Part shown: one piece after another, positions 13,301 to 25,521 of the stretch | Layout of the letters: the number at the start of each line of letters is the position of its first letter | How positions within the stretch are numbered: position 1 is the first letter of the stretch | Source of the DNA: Paracyclopina nana | Lineage: Eukaryota > Arthropoda > Copepoda > Cyclopoida > Cyclopettidae | NCBI GenBank assembly: GCA_019096065.1 | Contig: JAGUCH010000006.1 | Coordinates: forward strand, 702,001-766,000 | Length of the DNA: 64,000 nucleotides | Reading direction: 5' to 3' | Position numbers and translations under genes: made by a program | The notes under the pieces: model-generated | Database searches by the model: none | What the model was told of the DNA's origin: nothing | What the model saw: only the letters and a program-made list of their open reading frames with translations

Positions 13301-14400
13301 GTGAGTAGGACAAATTTGAGGCCATATCAAAGCACTCCATCAACTGTCAAGAGCAATCAAAATTAACTATTTGTCCGCGTTTCAATTAAAAATAGTTTTT
13401 CTCAAAGAAAAAAATGCTTTATAAGAGTTATAAATTTATTGGTTTTTTACATGAGCCCCGAGCTTAGTTGAGCTTTGTTTGGATCGACTTAGGTCAACGA
13501 TCATCCTTTCACATCACTGCATTGGTTGGAAATCCTTCGAGCAGGACAAAGCGACGCCGGGATAATTTACAATTTTCCAACGTTTTTTACTCATCGACTG
13601 CACATTTAGGTGAGTGGTAAAAAACCTTAATTTTCCATCGCGGTCGATCAATTTGAACGAGCCGCGATTATTTTTCCGCTGAAAAAACTCGCGAAACCGA
13701 AGGGCGAAGTTTATTTACATTGTTGAAGGGTGCGGCATTTAACCAAAATTGCAGTCATATAATGGCTGACTCATCCTCGCTGCAATAAAACGGGAATTGG
13801 CGATTTACTTCATCTCCCTCGTGCAAAAACGCGGCCGAGTCGTAATTTGAAGCGGAATTTGCACAGATAAGATCTTTTCTCTCTACTCAGCTTAAATTAG
13901 CACGAACAGTTTTTTTTTGCGCGCATGCTTGGAAGGTCGATATTTTTTCTATATCTGAGCTGACACAAAGGAAATGTTCATACGGTTCATTTGCACTTAA
14001 ACGCTGATGATAATTCCATGAATCATGTGACGAGTTCCTGCGAAGAGCTTGTGACAAGTTTGCGCTGGCTAGTTGCTGCAACGCGCTACCGCGATATGTT
14101 ATACTACGCACCGCGGGGGACAAGTGGAGTCTTAAAATTCCACCGGCTTGTGTTACTGCATTGCTGCTGACTTTCAGAATTCGCACATGTTTTGCCCCCA
14201 CCGTGTCCCGCCGTCGACGTCGTCGTCGTGTCCCTCCTCGAATTTCACGATTTAGCGTCCAAGTTTCTCGTGATCCTCCTCATCATCCCGAAGCTTCTGC
14301 ATTTTATGACTCACATAAAACAATTTAGCACCTCCAGTCGAAAAGTGTCGACCACGTGCGATACACCATATTTATCTGCCATACTATTTTCAGTTCCACA
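13301..14400 (+). promoter_or_regulatory. Upstream and 5'-UTR region of the Akap200-like gene
   Basis: The region is richer in GC and CpG than most spacers here. A strong donor (CACATTTAG/GTGAGT, exon end at 13609) probably closes a non-coding first exon. A pyrimidine-rich acceptor ending TTTTCAG at about 14392 lies 8 bases before the start codon. The 5' UTR is therefore spliced, with an intron of about 780 bases. The transcription start itself is not identified. Confidence 0.5.
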
Positions 14401-15144
14401 ATGGGAGTCAACCAAAGTAGAATGACCTTCAATGTCACGTCCACCCCCGACAAGGGCGGTGACCTCAACGGAAAGGCCGCCGTGACAACCTCAGACGAGA
14501 AGATTATTGACGAAAAGATCAAGGTACTGCGAGGATTTTTTTTCTGTTTAATGATGTGCTCATAAAGTTGATTCTCTTAGATTAATGGCGACGCTGAAAA
14601 AGTGACGACGAACGGTGATGCCAAGAAGGAAGAGGTCAAGGAGGAGGTGACAGAGACTAAAGAGGAGACGACCACCAAAGATACCGAATCGACCAAAGAG
14701 GCTGACGACTCCACGACTACCGAGAAGCTGGACGAGTCCACGTCCTCGGAAAAGAAAAAGACCTCCACCAAGGACAAGATCAAGAAGCGCCTCTCCATCA
14801 GGACCATAAATTTCCTCAAGAGGAAGAAGAAAGAGGACCCCAACAACGACTCCAAGAACGACTCCAAAACCGAGGGCGACGAGGCCAAAGCTGAGGAGGA
14901 CAAAAAGGACGAGATCGTAGAGGAGAAGAAGGAGGAGGTTGAGGCCGAGGCGAAGAAAGAGGAGGAGGAGAAGAAGGAGGAATCCGCTGCTGAGGTGAAG
15001 GAAGAAGAAGTGGCAAAGGAGGAGGAGTCGCCTGCAGTATCAGAAGAGGCTGAGAAGGCCAAGGAAGACGACCAGAGTGCAGATGACAAGAAAACGATAG
15101 ATGCAACTGAAGAAGAGACGCCCGCAGCTGCCAAGGAGGAATAG
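14401..15144 (+). CDS. Akap200: Akap200/MARCKS-like membrane-associated protein
   Basis: Exons 14401-14523 and 14581-15144 with a 57-base intron; 228 residues. It begins MGVNQS, a good N-myristoylation signal. The chain is almost entirely Glu, Lys, Asp, Ser and Thr, as in MARCKS proteins. The basic effector segment KKRLSIRTINFLKRKKK lies near residues 108-125; its Ser and Thr would be protein kinase C targets, and its charge and aromatics bind acidic lipids, calmodulin or actin. In Drosophila the protein of this type is Akap200, which also tethers protein kinase A. I do not see a clear RII-binding helix here, so the PKA role is unproven. The 3' UTR runs about 600 bases to AATAAA at 15735-15740. 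Confidence 0.82.
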
Positions 15145-15734
15145 CCAGGAACTTAGGTGTACCTTTTTCCCTACCTACAGAATATTGAATGTAAACCTAC
15201 TTCCCTCAACTCTTCTTACATGTGGACCAAATTTCTCTCTCTCTCTCATATATTGGGCATTTATTGCTTCTCCTCTTAGCTTGGCTGTATGCTCAAAATG
15301 CCGCTTCCGCTACCACACAACAAAACCAAAAAAGAATGGATCTCAACACATTTCCACACAACTGCAGCGACTCTCTCCCACCTTTCTATAGCTTGAAAAC
15401 GAAAAGGATCGTGTGCCCTCTTACAACAAAGAAATTTGCGCTTTAATTTTGTCGTGTGTGCCAATTTTGATATTGTTAAGCTCTACATGGTGTTCTGTTC
15501 AAGAACTCGCGTCGTCGACTTTTCTCACAACATGACGAAGATCTCGTCAAAATGTGATGGATTTTCTACTCTCGTAGCTTTTTTCGCATTTTTTTGATAC
15601 TACTGATATTGAGACGTTTGCCCAGTGCTAGAACAAATGACCAAATTACAGCAACTTCTTTGTATATTCTGTCGAGCTACTGTAATATGCGCTCCCTTCT
15701 CTCATTTTACATAATACTGCTATAAAATCGATCG

Positions 15735-15740
15735 AATAAA
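15735..15740 (+). terminator. Poly(A) signal of the Akap200-like gene
   Basis: AATAAA about 590 bases after the stop codon; there is no better signal between. The lipase TATA box follows only about 180 bases later. Confidence 0.65.
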
Positions 15741-15916
15741 GCACGTTTTTCTTAACACTTATCTCGTGATGATTTTTACAGCATTTGCCCCCAGAAAAAT
15801 CTTGTGCAACTGCTGCTGCGGGCAAAACATTCCTCGCCTAATCCTTTTCACTCTGAAACGTTAATCCGACCAATTACACAATCTCGTATCGGAGCAGATA
15901 TCGACGATGGCGTGGG

Positions 15917-15923
15917 TATAAAT
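15917..15923 (+). promoter_or_regulatory. TATA box of the lipase gene
   Basis: TATAAAT about 47 bases before the lipase start codon, giving an expected transcription start near 15947 and a very short leader. An AGATATC sequence (GATA-factor type) about 20 bases upstream fits a gut- or fat-body-expressed digestive gene, but that is inference. Confidence 0.65.
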
Positions 15924-15963
15924 CGACCCTGAGGTCTCACAGTCTCGCCAGTATTTGATCATA

Positions 15964-17235
15964 ATGATACCTGCCCTTCTGCTCCTGCTGACTCTTACTT
16001 CAGTGGCCAAGGCTGGCCTTGCTCCTCCGGGGTCCAAAGATCCCAATAACATGCTGAACTACCTGTCGAAGCAATCCATTGAAGCATTGGAGTCTTCCAC
16101 CAAAATCTCCACGGATCTCTCTGAAGTCACGTTCATCTTATGGACTCCTGAGAATGGCGCAGAAAACCACTGGATTTTCACCTCTGAGACTGACCCTCAA
16201 GAACTACTGGACCATGGCTTCGACCCCAAAAGGCCAACCAAGTTCATTGCTCACGGATGGAATTCCAATGGCATTGGCTTCACCAAAAAGTTTGCAGCAG
16301 GTAAGTCTTATCTTAGATGCATAACCTATTGACTTATTAATTTAACTGCTCAAGGATATTTCTCGCATCCCAAATTGGACTACAACGTGATCGCTGTGGA
16401 TTGGCAGCCCCTGTCCACATGGGACAATTATTTCGTGGCAGCCAAAAATGCAGTCAAAGTTGGCCAGCATTCCGGAGAGGTGATCGGTGTCCAAAAGCTC
16501 ATCAAGGCCTTGGGCCAAACCCAGGATCAAATCCATGCAATTGGCCACAGCCTCGGAGGCCATCTAGTCGGGCATTTCGGCCGCGCCATCAAAACTTTGA
16601 CTGGCAAGCCAATTACTCGTGTTTCAGGTATGTAATAAACATACAGATGATATAACTCTCTGATTTAATATATTCAGCTTTGGACCCTGCCAAGCCGTGG
16701 TTCGACATGAGTGACGAGTCCAATAAGATCTCCAAAGAGGACGCTATTTTGGTTGACATCATCCATACCAACAGTGGATCTCTCTTAGATGTAATTAGTC
16801 TAATTCGCATTCCGGATTTTCATAAAGAAATGTGCAATTTCACAGGGAAGGCTGTCACTGCCTGAAAAGTTGGGCCACGTGGATTTTTATCCCAATGGAG
16901 GAGAACATCAACCAGGATGCAATGACGCTTGCATTGGCGTGCTTTGCTTCGAGTTCAACCTCTGGGATTTGTTCAGTGGAAGCTGCAGCCACGGACGAGC
17001 TCACGAATATTACGTAGAGTCCATCTACTCAGCTCCAGTTGGGGAAAGGTTCATCAGTGAGTCGTGTGACTCATGGGATCACTACGAGGCCAAAAATTGC
17101 CATGAGCACGTCCACTTCCTCCAAATGGGAGAAAACTTGAGCGAGAGCTACCAAAGCCGATTGACGGATCAATCTGCCTTTTACTTGGCCACCAATGAAA
17201 ATGCCCCCTTTTCAGCCAATGCCTCCATTGAATGA
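15964..17235 (+). CDS. Secreted lipase, pancreatic-lipase family
   Basis: Hydrolyses tri- or diacylglycerol or phospholipid outside the cell. Exons 15964-16300, 16355-16627, 16678-16790, 16846-17235; 370 residues, with introns of 50-55 bases. The first ATG gives a clean signal peptide (MIPALLLLLTLTSVAKAG). The catalytic triad is complete: Ser178 in GHSLGGH, Asp206 in ALDPAKPWFD, and His290 in SGSCSHGRAHEYY. Oxyanion-hole sequence FIAHGWNS is present. The lid region between paired cysteines (CNDACIGVLC) is short, as in insect lipases and phospholipase A1-like members. There is no C-terminal PLAT domain, as usual in insects. AATAAA follows at 17238-17243. The stop lies 16 bases from that of the convergent LRR gene. 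Confidence 0.94.
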
Positions 17236-17251
17236 GTAATAAATCTGTATT

Positions 17252-18805
17252 TCAAGTCATACTTTGCAATCTGACATACTGCACACCAGGATCGTCGTCC
17301 AAATTCCGAGCCCACAGAGATTTCCTGCATATAATTTAGCATAAGGACTTTTTTATGCTTGAATATGATAATATGTCACCTGAGGTCCCCGAATGTGTAG
17401 TTGGGTTTGATGATGAGGACAATGGCCACCACAAAAATGACAAGAAACACTGTTATAGCTGCACCCATCACCACGTTGATTGACCTCTCAAGCCAGGATT
17501 TGGAGCACGTAAAGTCCTCATAGGAAAGAGTCATTATGGCCAAATTGGCCTTTGCTTGAGGAGTGGCACAAGTCAAGAACTCACTCAGAGTCAGGTCAGC
17601 TTCGACAATCCAGGCCAATTTGCAGTCACAATGCCAAGGGTTGTCATTCAAGTTGATCTCGTTCACTTGGCTCCAATCCAGAAGATTTTCGTGCAAGCTC
17701 TTGAGGTTGTTTTTGCTGATGTCGAGGGTTTGCACGAGGTTGGGGCCCGCACTGGTCACAGCATCGTAAAAGGCCAACATGTCAATCTCACTCAGCAAGG
17801 GATTGTTCTTCAGCTCAAGAACCTCCATGTCATGAAGGCCATGAAAGGCCAGAGGCTCGACAGCCTCTAAAAAGGGCATATCATTCAAAAAGAGCTTTTT
17901 CAAGGCCTCCATTTTGTGGAAAACGTGATTCCGGATGACTGTCACATTGATGCCAGTCAGGTCTAAAAACTCCAACGTGTACCGAATTGCATGAAGCTGC
18001 GTCAGGGGAATATGATCAAGCGGATTTTTAGCCAGCCTATGAATACAAAATCAAGCTAAGATATTAGGTTTCGTTTTTTCGAGATTGATTTTGCCTGAGC
18101 TCGGTGATTCTGGTGTTATTGGAGAAGATATCGAGGGGCAAAACTCCGGTGGAGCAATCGGACAAATCCAAAAATTCCAGCCAGACCAGCCTCTGAAAAG
18201 TCTCGTCCCTCCAAGTGAAATCCCCTGCAATTACCCAATTAATTATGATTCAGAGCCATTAATCAAGTTTATGTACCAAAAGAGTTGCTGGCAAGGTTCA
18301 ACCTGATGAGGTTATTCCTCTCTCCAAACCAATCCGGATCCACAGTTTGCAATTGGTTATGAGACAAGTCTAATGTGTTGAGACTGGTTAGCTCTCTCAA
18401 AATCGGAGCCTCGATTCGAGTCAATTTGTTATTGCTCAAATCCAAATACTCGAGCAAGGAGAAATTGGAGAAAGCAGATATTGCAATTTCGTCAATTTGA
18501 TTATGTTGCAGGTAAAGTTTCAGTATGGAATTCGGCCACTTGAGACCACTTGGCACTCTAGTAATGGCATTGAGTGAAAAATCCACTGAAATCGTTTCAT
18601 CAGGGATGATGAAGGTGTCCGTGTTGATTGAGGTCAAATTCCTGCTGGAGCAGACGATATTGGGCTCAGTGCAGTCGCAGCCAAATTGATTTTCAGCGTT
18701 GCAAATCTCAGACGCACCGAAACTGCTGAATGGCCAAAGGCCAAGCCCGGATTTCACCAGGGAAAAAATCAGAAGAATCAGCAGCAATTTCCTCTTTCTC
18801 GCCAT
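17252..18805 (-). CDS. Leucine-rich-repeat single-pass membrane protein
   Basis: Four minus-strand exons: 18805-18277, 18224-18095, 18036-17380, 17324-17252; phases agree and give 462 residues. The protein starts with a signal peptide (LLLILLIFSLV), then a cysteine-rich LRR N-cap (CNAENQFGCDC) and about nine repeats of the LxxLxLxxN type. It continues with an LRR C-cap (NPWHCDCKLAWIVE and two later cysteines) and a transmembrane helix (AAITVFLVIFVVAIVLII). The short tail ends DDDPGVQYVRLQSMT. The last 73-nt exon is easily missed because the third exon happens to read into a stop after a good GTGACA donor. Intron 2 (18094-18037) has a GC-AG ending. This looks like a cell-surface adhesion or receptor protein of the large arthropod LRR group; I cannot name the orthologue. 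Confidence 0.88.
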
Positions 18806-20999
18806 TATCACTGTGCCTTAACACGATAAAGCATGGCCCTTTCTAAGATAAGAAAAATCAGCTTACATGCAACATATAATTCTGAGCATGGCTAAAAACT
18901 GCTAAAAATTGTTAAATGTACAAATTGCAGTTGACAGTCAGTCCTTGGCAATTTTCACCGAATTGAGAAAGTTGTCCGCCAGAAAATATAGTCATTTCGA
19001 GCATATGGCAAAAAGTTGCAGATTTTCACCAGGTGCTGATCTAGCAATAATGTAGTGGTGAGCAACAGGTGATGTATACGCCTAATGATGCTTCTTGCAA
19101 GCAGATGCGTCAAACTGATTTAACAGTACGGGAAAAACAACCTTATTTCAGAGAGGAAATTTGTCTTTGCCTTCTCGTGATTTCATTCCATTTCCACCCA
19201 ATTCATTTGTTTTCATGCATCATTACGCTCTCATTATATACACTATATTTCATCTCTTTAAACTAAGAACGCTCATTATAACACGTGGGCACACTGTAAA
19301 TTAAAAAATACTGATGTACATGATACACCATCAAAATGTCGCTCTCTCTCTCTCTCTTTCACATCGTTTAGTGAAATGTGGAACAAATCGCTTTAAATCT
19401 CGTTTCCAATGATGCTTACAGCGATTTGGCAAACAAAAATAATTTTTGTTTACAGTGTCACGCTTCAACTAGTCGCGCAACAATGGAATCCTCCGTCACG
19501 CAACCTTAGCCGCAAACCACTCAATTGCCATAAGCCATTTTTGGAATTAAAAAATAGTCTTTTTTCTCTGATGGCCATGCAGATAAGAGGTGCTTGTTGA
19601 CAACTCAAAAATGTTATCTGATTGCACAATGATCGGAACAATTAGGACCGCACTGTAAATTAGCTATTAAGAGCCTGGCCTTGGCAAGTGTCACTTTTAC
19701 AACCACATTTACTATATACACATCTCCGCTCCATTCTAAGGTAAGTGTGAAAATTCCTCTTCATTCAAATGAACTACAATTGGGCTTTGAATCTGGAGAA
19801 AGTGAGAAGTAGTGGAAAAGGCCACCACGCCCTTTTATTTCAGGATGGCATTTTCCCCCCTCAATTTTTGAACTCAAAAAATGGAGCTTGATATCGACTA
19901 TAAATTGGGTATCAGACCCATTTTCAGACATTTTGCGACGACCTTGGCGATCTTACATTGTAGTCGTGCTTGCACTTTTGGCAAGATCAGTTGTTGATGG
20001 TCTTTTGAAAGGCCATCAGATGATGCCATGCCTGATTACTAATTGACGATGAAGCTTTTTGAGTAGGCTAACAATGGAGGCTTGATTGATTGCCTCTTTC
20101 TTCAGGCAATTTTCAATTTTTCCTGCCCTTACAAAAAACAAACAAAACGTTTCCCATCGCACTCATAATTAATATAGCATTCAGCCTTTTCATGACAGTT
20201 CAGTTTGGGCATGAATTAGGAGAATTTTTCATATCCTATTTTAATTACCACAAAAGTTGATTATTTACATATTTGAAGCAATTAGATATCCCTAGTTATA
20301 AGCTATGGAAAAAAGGCAAAAATTCTACTGTGGTCCATTTGAAGGGCAAACTGATTTGAAGCAATTGACTGAGATTCCCAAAGACTTTGGTTTTTTTCTA
20401 TTTAAAAACCGTAATTAGGCAAGGCTTCAACCGGGCGATGATACAAGTTCCCATACATAGAAGTCTATAACAACACTGTTATTTCAAGTCCAACATCTGC
20501 TGCCAAAACTGAGAAAAAGTTTCTCACCACATCTAGATCTAATTGTTCATCAATGTTTTAAAAGAAACGAAAATCGGATCGGATCATTGCTGGTAAAAGG
20601 GAAGAATTTCCCCCCTGTCTTCTTTTCCACTGAAGATGAATGCACAAAATTTGCATAAGATTTTAGCTGCTGAAGAAGAAGAAGAAGTTGCACAACAGCA
20701 GCTCGCAAGATTACTAGAAAACTGCTTACTCAGAATCTCCAGTTTGCATGATAGAAAATGTCACCAATTTATTGACACATATGTAATAATCATGATTATC
20801 AACAGTAGTAATAAAATATTGCTTCTTTTTTAATTTCTGCATATTTTTTTGTAGCAGCAAAGTGTACAACATGCTAATTGGGGCGTTTTTCAATAATTAT
20901 GAATTATGGGAGTTTACTACCCCTCGGATTAGAAAGTGTGGAGTGGACTAGCAACAATCTCGCTTTTTTCACACATAAAATAGTGCTTTCATGTTATTG
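18806..20999. other. Intergenic spacer
   Basis: No gene supported. It contains a (CT)n run at 19341-19358 and an isolated splice-donor-like GTAAGT at 19741 after CTCCATTCTAAG, which could close an untranslated exon of an unseen plus-strand transcript. Frames in this stretch are short and without codon bias. Confidence 0.5.
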
Positions 21000-23900
21000 T
21001 TAGAGTGTTTGGATGATTTCGTATTTCTTGCGCATATCCAATTTTTCCCTGCGAGGGTCGGACTTTTTCTTCGATCCAATTCGTTCCCTCATCTCGCGAG
21101 CTGTCAAATTCAATCGCAGGCCGTCCCAGTCTCGTTGGTCGGAATCTGACCTGCACAGTGGGACCGGGCTGGGGGTTGTCCTCGGGCTCGAGCCCGAGCT
21201 GCTGCCCGAGGCGGAATTGCTGCTGCTCAAACTCGTCTGTTTCTGCAAAAAGAAATTAGTTTAGTAAGTAAATATGCAGCCCAATTATCATCATCCCAGT
21301 TTAGTAATTATTTTTGATGACATGTACAATATTAGTTTTTTTTTGCTGTTGTTATCGCAGTCCACCGCAGAGAATTTCTACATAAATACACATATACTGT
21401 AGTACTACGTTAGAGATATTCCCGAATTTTACAAGTCCACTGATTGATGCCCTTTTCCCAACTATGGATGCATACTTTATATTAGTTCCTCCCAACAAAG
21501 AGCTGACAACGCAGAATTTGCTTTTTTTTCCATTAAAATCTTTCAAGGTTAATTTTGACTGCAAATTAGGGTGGATGTCAGCTCTTTGGCTCTAGGCTTT
21601 GTATATTGAGTAAATAAGATCATCTCCACTCTTGGAAGCACAAACCTCCACGGGAGGCATCACCACACCACGATCATCATCATCTTCATCATTATCAGCA
21701 GGTTTTTCCTCCTCGTTATTGTGATTTTCATCCACTGCAGGCAATAATAGGTCATTGTTGAAAGTAGGCTTTTTCTCCTCCTCCTCGTGATCTCCATTAT
21801 TATGGACTTTTTCAGGCTCTGCCAATTCTGGCTTTTCCTCGCGTTCAATGTGGACTTTTTCGGGCTCAACCTCAACCGACACTTTCAGTTCGTGCTCCTT
21901 ATTTACGATTACAGCTTGGTCATCATCGAATGACTCTTCATAGGCTGGAGGATCCGAGTCTGGAGTCGCGCATTCCACAGCTTTTTCGCCAGAGTCTTCT
22001 TCTTCGTCCTCCTCGATAATTTTGGCAGAAGAAGATGAAAATTCCTATATATACAGTGCAAAAATGTACGGTCGTTGCTTTTTTTCGTCCCCTTTACATT
22101 GCGGTCACATCGTATGAAATATTTCGCAATACTTTTATTCTTTTTGATCGATCTCTAAATTCTGCGAAATTCTCACAGTGTAAATAAGTAAATGCGATTT
22201 ATTCACGCCCGCCCATCAAAAAGAACTTTTTTGACGACGCAATGATATTAAGCCAGACATTTTTTCTGCTGATCCTCGTGAGATTGACGACCTTCGTAAT
22301 TATGAAATAGTATATATTGGATAATAATTCACAATTTGGGAATCCGAAGGCCGCAAGGATTATCAAATAATGCATATAGTATGATGTGGTCAGCAGCAGC
22401 AGCAAAAAAGGACCTTTGTAGTAGGTTTAATAATAAATTACCCATCAATTGTACTACAGGCAAAATTTAACGGTAAATTTAGCTCGTGCCAAAAAGAGAA
22501 TTTTTAGCCAGAAGGGAACACCTTGGCTATTTTACATGCTGGAATTTTGTCATTTTGTGGGAAAATGCTCGGGGACAGGCTGTGTCATTACTTCACTGAT
22601 TATTGAGACTCAATTTTTCACCACTACTGACCTTTTGACCCATCATAGTTGCTGTAATGAGGCTCCTCATGCTCATGAAGGTCATAAAATGGGGAAAACG
22701 TGACTTCAATAGTATAACTCTATGGGTCAACTAGGATATACCATCATGATGCCCACAAAGCAAATTATTTCGTCATCTAGGAACTTTTGCTCAAGAGACC
22801 CCATAAAACAAATCATGGCTTTTTGAGATCTTTTCAGCATGGGGGTGCGTTATTTCGAAAAGGAACTACTATATGTGCAAAGTTCCTTTTTCAGTTAACG
22901 CCCCCTGCACCAAAAAGCTCTCAAAAAGCCATGGTTTGTTTTGTGGGGAATCTTGCCTTTTCATAATTTCTCTTCATTTTTGTGCAGATTTCAAAGCAGC
23001 TAAAATCTCATTCAAAACACTTAAAAAAAGACTGAAAACTGAAATTACACTCGCGATTCGCGTAAGTGCATTTGAAATGTCTCCAATTAATGCAGTTCAA
23101 CTTCCTTCTCAATTTGGGTCATAAGGGGTTTTTAAAGGCTGAAATGAGCAGTCATGGTGGCCTAATTGCACTCCTTCTTTTTTCCGACAAAACTGCTTCC
23201 TTTGAGCCTTGAGACACGACAAGAAGTCAAGCTACGACAAAAACGAGTGGATTTAAGGTGACAAGGATACTGTAATAATGCACTACTCGCATGGTTTTTA
23301 CTTTAACCAAGATGCCAAGCTTGACAGGCTAATCATACCATGTAAATTTATCCATTTTCCCTCCAATGATCGATGGCATGCAAGGTAAAATGATGCCCAC
23401 TCATTGGAGGAAAAAGCTTTTTCGGATCATTAGACATGCGCGCGCATCGATATATTACACCGAGTCCATAAAATTCTCGTCGTGGAAGAAGAAGAAGATG
23501 ATGATGTTAGAAATTACTGCTATGGTAGCCCCTAATCAAGGATAATTTAGAAAGTGCGGCTGCATTTTCCTTTTTGGCCTATTCGAAGTTTGGAAGAAAA
23601 AAACTCAATTTTCCCCCCTAAGGTCAGGCCTTGGGGTCAACTCCTATCTCTAGGTTGTCCCAAAAAAGGCACAAGTGTTGCACACACACCAGTTTTATTG
23701 CTGAATTATGAATCATCCTTCTCATTTGTGTGCTCTGTGCACTTGTGTACATTTTAAACCTTTCCTATAGAAAAAAGGTTGTTGTGGCCTTCAGGAGTGG
23801 CAAAATTGAAGGCATCACGATTTCTCAAAAACGAGTGCTAATTTGAAGCATTTCTGCTTGGATGACTTTTAGGCCTATTGTTTCACCAGAATAGCTATTG

Positions 23901-25521
23901 GATATATGCTATTATGTTGTGTAGCAGCTAATTCCTACAATGAAAGAACTGACAACACACAAACTGGTATGTAAAAAAGGCCTTTTTTGAGGTTGCTTAG
24001 CTAATCTATGAACCTTAAAAGCATAAATAATTTTGAGGCTGCTGAAATCGCAATTTCAAACTCAAGTCAGTGACAGCTCTTTGATTTGAGGCCTTTTTGG
24101 AGCAGCAGCCAAAAAAGGTGATTGTGTTGTCAATTCGAATCTAAGCTCAGTGAGCATGAAGTTCATGTGCAACACAAGCAGGTGTATAAGCTTATCATTT
24201 GTTTGCCTCCCGCATAACAAAACTACTTTTGATGCTATGTGGATATGCTAAGCATATACTCTGTTGCAATAATTTGTGTATAGAGATTGATAGCCTACTT
24301 TGGTGAAATTTTAATTGATAACCTCACCCACGTAAAAAGCCACATTCCTGGTGATTGCTCAGTATTTCACAACCCTGAATTTAATTCGTACAGAGTCGCA
24401 TTTCGTTGGCAATAAACGAGGGGTTGAAATTCAAGAACTGGGAGAAGAAGCCCTTCTTGTTCACATGTTGTGTTTCTCACGCACACACAACTAGCAAAAT
24501 GACATAAGGGAAAAAGTTTTTCATTACTAACTGAAGAGCTAGCTGACTGCAGCAGCAGTTGGCCAAAAGGAAAAATATTATTGTTTAGCAATTATTTGGC
24601 CAAAAAGTAAAACTGATTGCTGAAGTTGTAGTCTGAAAATGGATTAGTAGCAGCAGCATTATTTGCTTATGCTAGCTCACACTCAAGCTCGAATTTCAAA
24701 TGAGTTTAATGTATGCAATGCAGCACACTCGTTGTGCCTAGTTATACAATGCAACTTTCCCGCGTTCTTTTGTGTGTGTGGTGGTCAAAAATGTGCCCTA
24801 ATTTCCACTGGGGTCTTTCCATGAATCATAAAATGCAAGGCCATAGTTGTTTCTACCCAAAACAATGGAGGCTCGTGTCAACCTGACAAAAGAAACAAAT
24901 GGATGGAGGAGAAATTGGAATTTCTAGCTTAAAAATCCCATTTGTTTCCTTTCGGTTGTTCCTGCCCGTTTTTGGCCGCTTTGTAGTGCCGACACTCTGG
25001 TAACGCTCTCACAATCAAAACAAAGCTCCGTAAACAACAGCCCGTTCTTAGCAGCAGCTCACCTTTGCAATCGACGCTGAGCTGGTTCTGGAGACACTTT
25101 TGTCATATTCAACATGGCCATTGCTCGCTATGACCTCAGCCTTATGGAGGCTGCCAGGTAGCTCTGAGGATCTGTGGTCGACCGTGTCCAACGAGCTCTT
25201 GACGAGGATGCCAGCCCGCTTGTAGTAGTCCTCAGTCTCCTTGTCCACCACGAGGAGTTTTGTCTCATTGGGAACGGCCTTGATGCGCTGCACGACTTGC
25301 TTGTGGTTTTCCTGGACAATGTTCACTCCATTGACCTCGATGATGTGATCACCCTCTTTGAGGCCGCCGGCCTCAGCTGGGGAGTTTGCGTCCACTTTGC
25401 CAATAAATTGGCCCGGCTTGGCCTTTTCTGCGTGCAGGTTGAACCCGTAGCCTTCAAAGTCTGGCCTTTTGATGATATGGCACAGCCTCGGCCTTGGGGC
25501 CTCCATGTCTAGGGTATCCAT
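21000..25521 (-). CDS. Sip1: NHERF/Sip1-type PDZ scaffold, ezrin-binding
   Basis: Scaffold that links membrane proteins to ezrin/moesin and cortical actin. Minus-strand exons 25521-25063, 22044-21646 and 21242-21000; all junctions are phase 0, giving 366 residues. One PDZ domain lies at about residues 10-95 (carboxylate loop EGYGFNL; then GKVDANSPAEAGGL and GDHIIEVNGVNI). A long acidic, disordered linker follows (about 150-285). The C-terminus, from RLNLTAREMRERIGSKK to RKKYEIIQTL, is the ezrin-binding helix of the NHERF family and ends in a possible PDZ ligand. Vertebrate NHERF1/2 have two PDZ domains; this model has one. The start ATG follows an acceptor-like CCCTAG, suggesting a spliced 5' UTR; the frame stays open to 25737, so a longer N-terminus cannot be excluded. 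The first coding intron is about 3 kb. Confidence 0.87.
21486..21597. mobile_element. Short MITE with CAAAGAGCTGACA ends, NHERF intron 2
   Basis: Inverted ends at AACAAAGAGCTGACAAC and TGTCAGCTCTTTGGCTCTAGG, about 110 bp apart, inside the 403-base intron. Same family as the element in GGT intron 4. Confidence 0.6.
22799..22948. mobile_element. 150-bp palindromic element, NHERF intron 1
   Basis: Begins CCCCATAAAACAAATCATGG and ends with its near-perfect reverse complement; the arms are about 68 bases with a short AT loop at 22869-22880. The inner part (GGAACT...AGTTCC, with GTTA and CCCCC blocks) reappears in shorter form at 33220-33288. A transcript of the intron would fold into a long hairpin. 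Confidence 0.75.
23932..24092. mobile_element. MITE with CAAAGAGCTGACA-type ends, NHERF intron 1
   Basis: Left end ATTCCTACAATGAAAGAACTGACA (two mismatches to the family) and right end TGACAGCTCTTTGATTTGAGGCC, about 160 bp apart. Third intronic member of the family in this window. Confidence 0.55.

Noticed and set aside
13500..13610. Second coding exon of the Akap200-like gene
   Set aside because: The block before the GTGAGT at 13610 has no open frame leading in phase to the ATG at 14401; better explained as 5' UTR.
14577..15134. 185-codon Ser-rich minus-strand frame
   Set aside because: It is the complement of the Glu/Lys-rich Akap200-like exon; such composition opens the antisense frame by itself.
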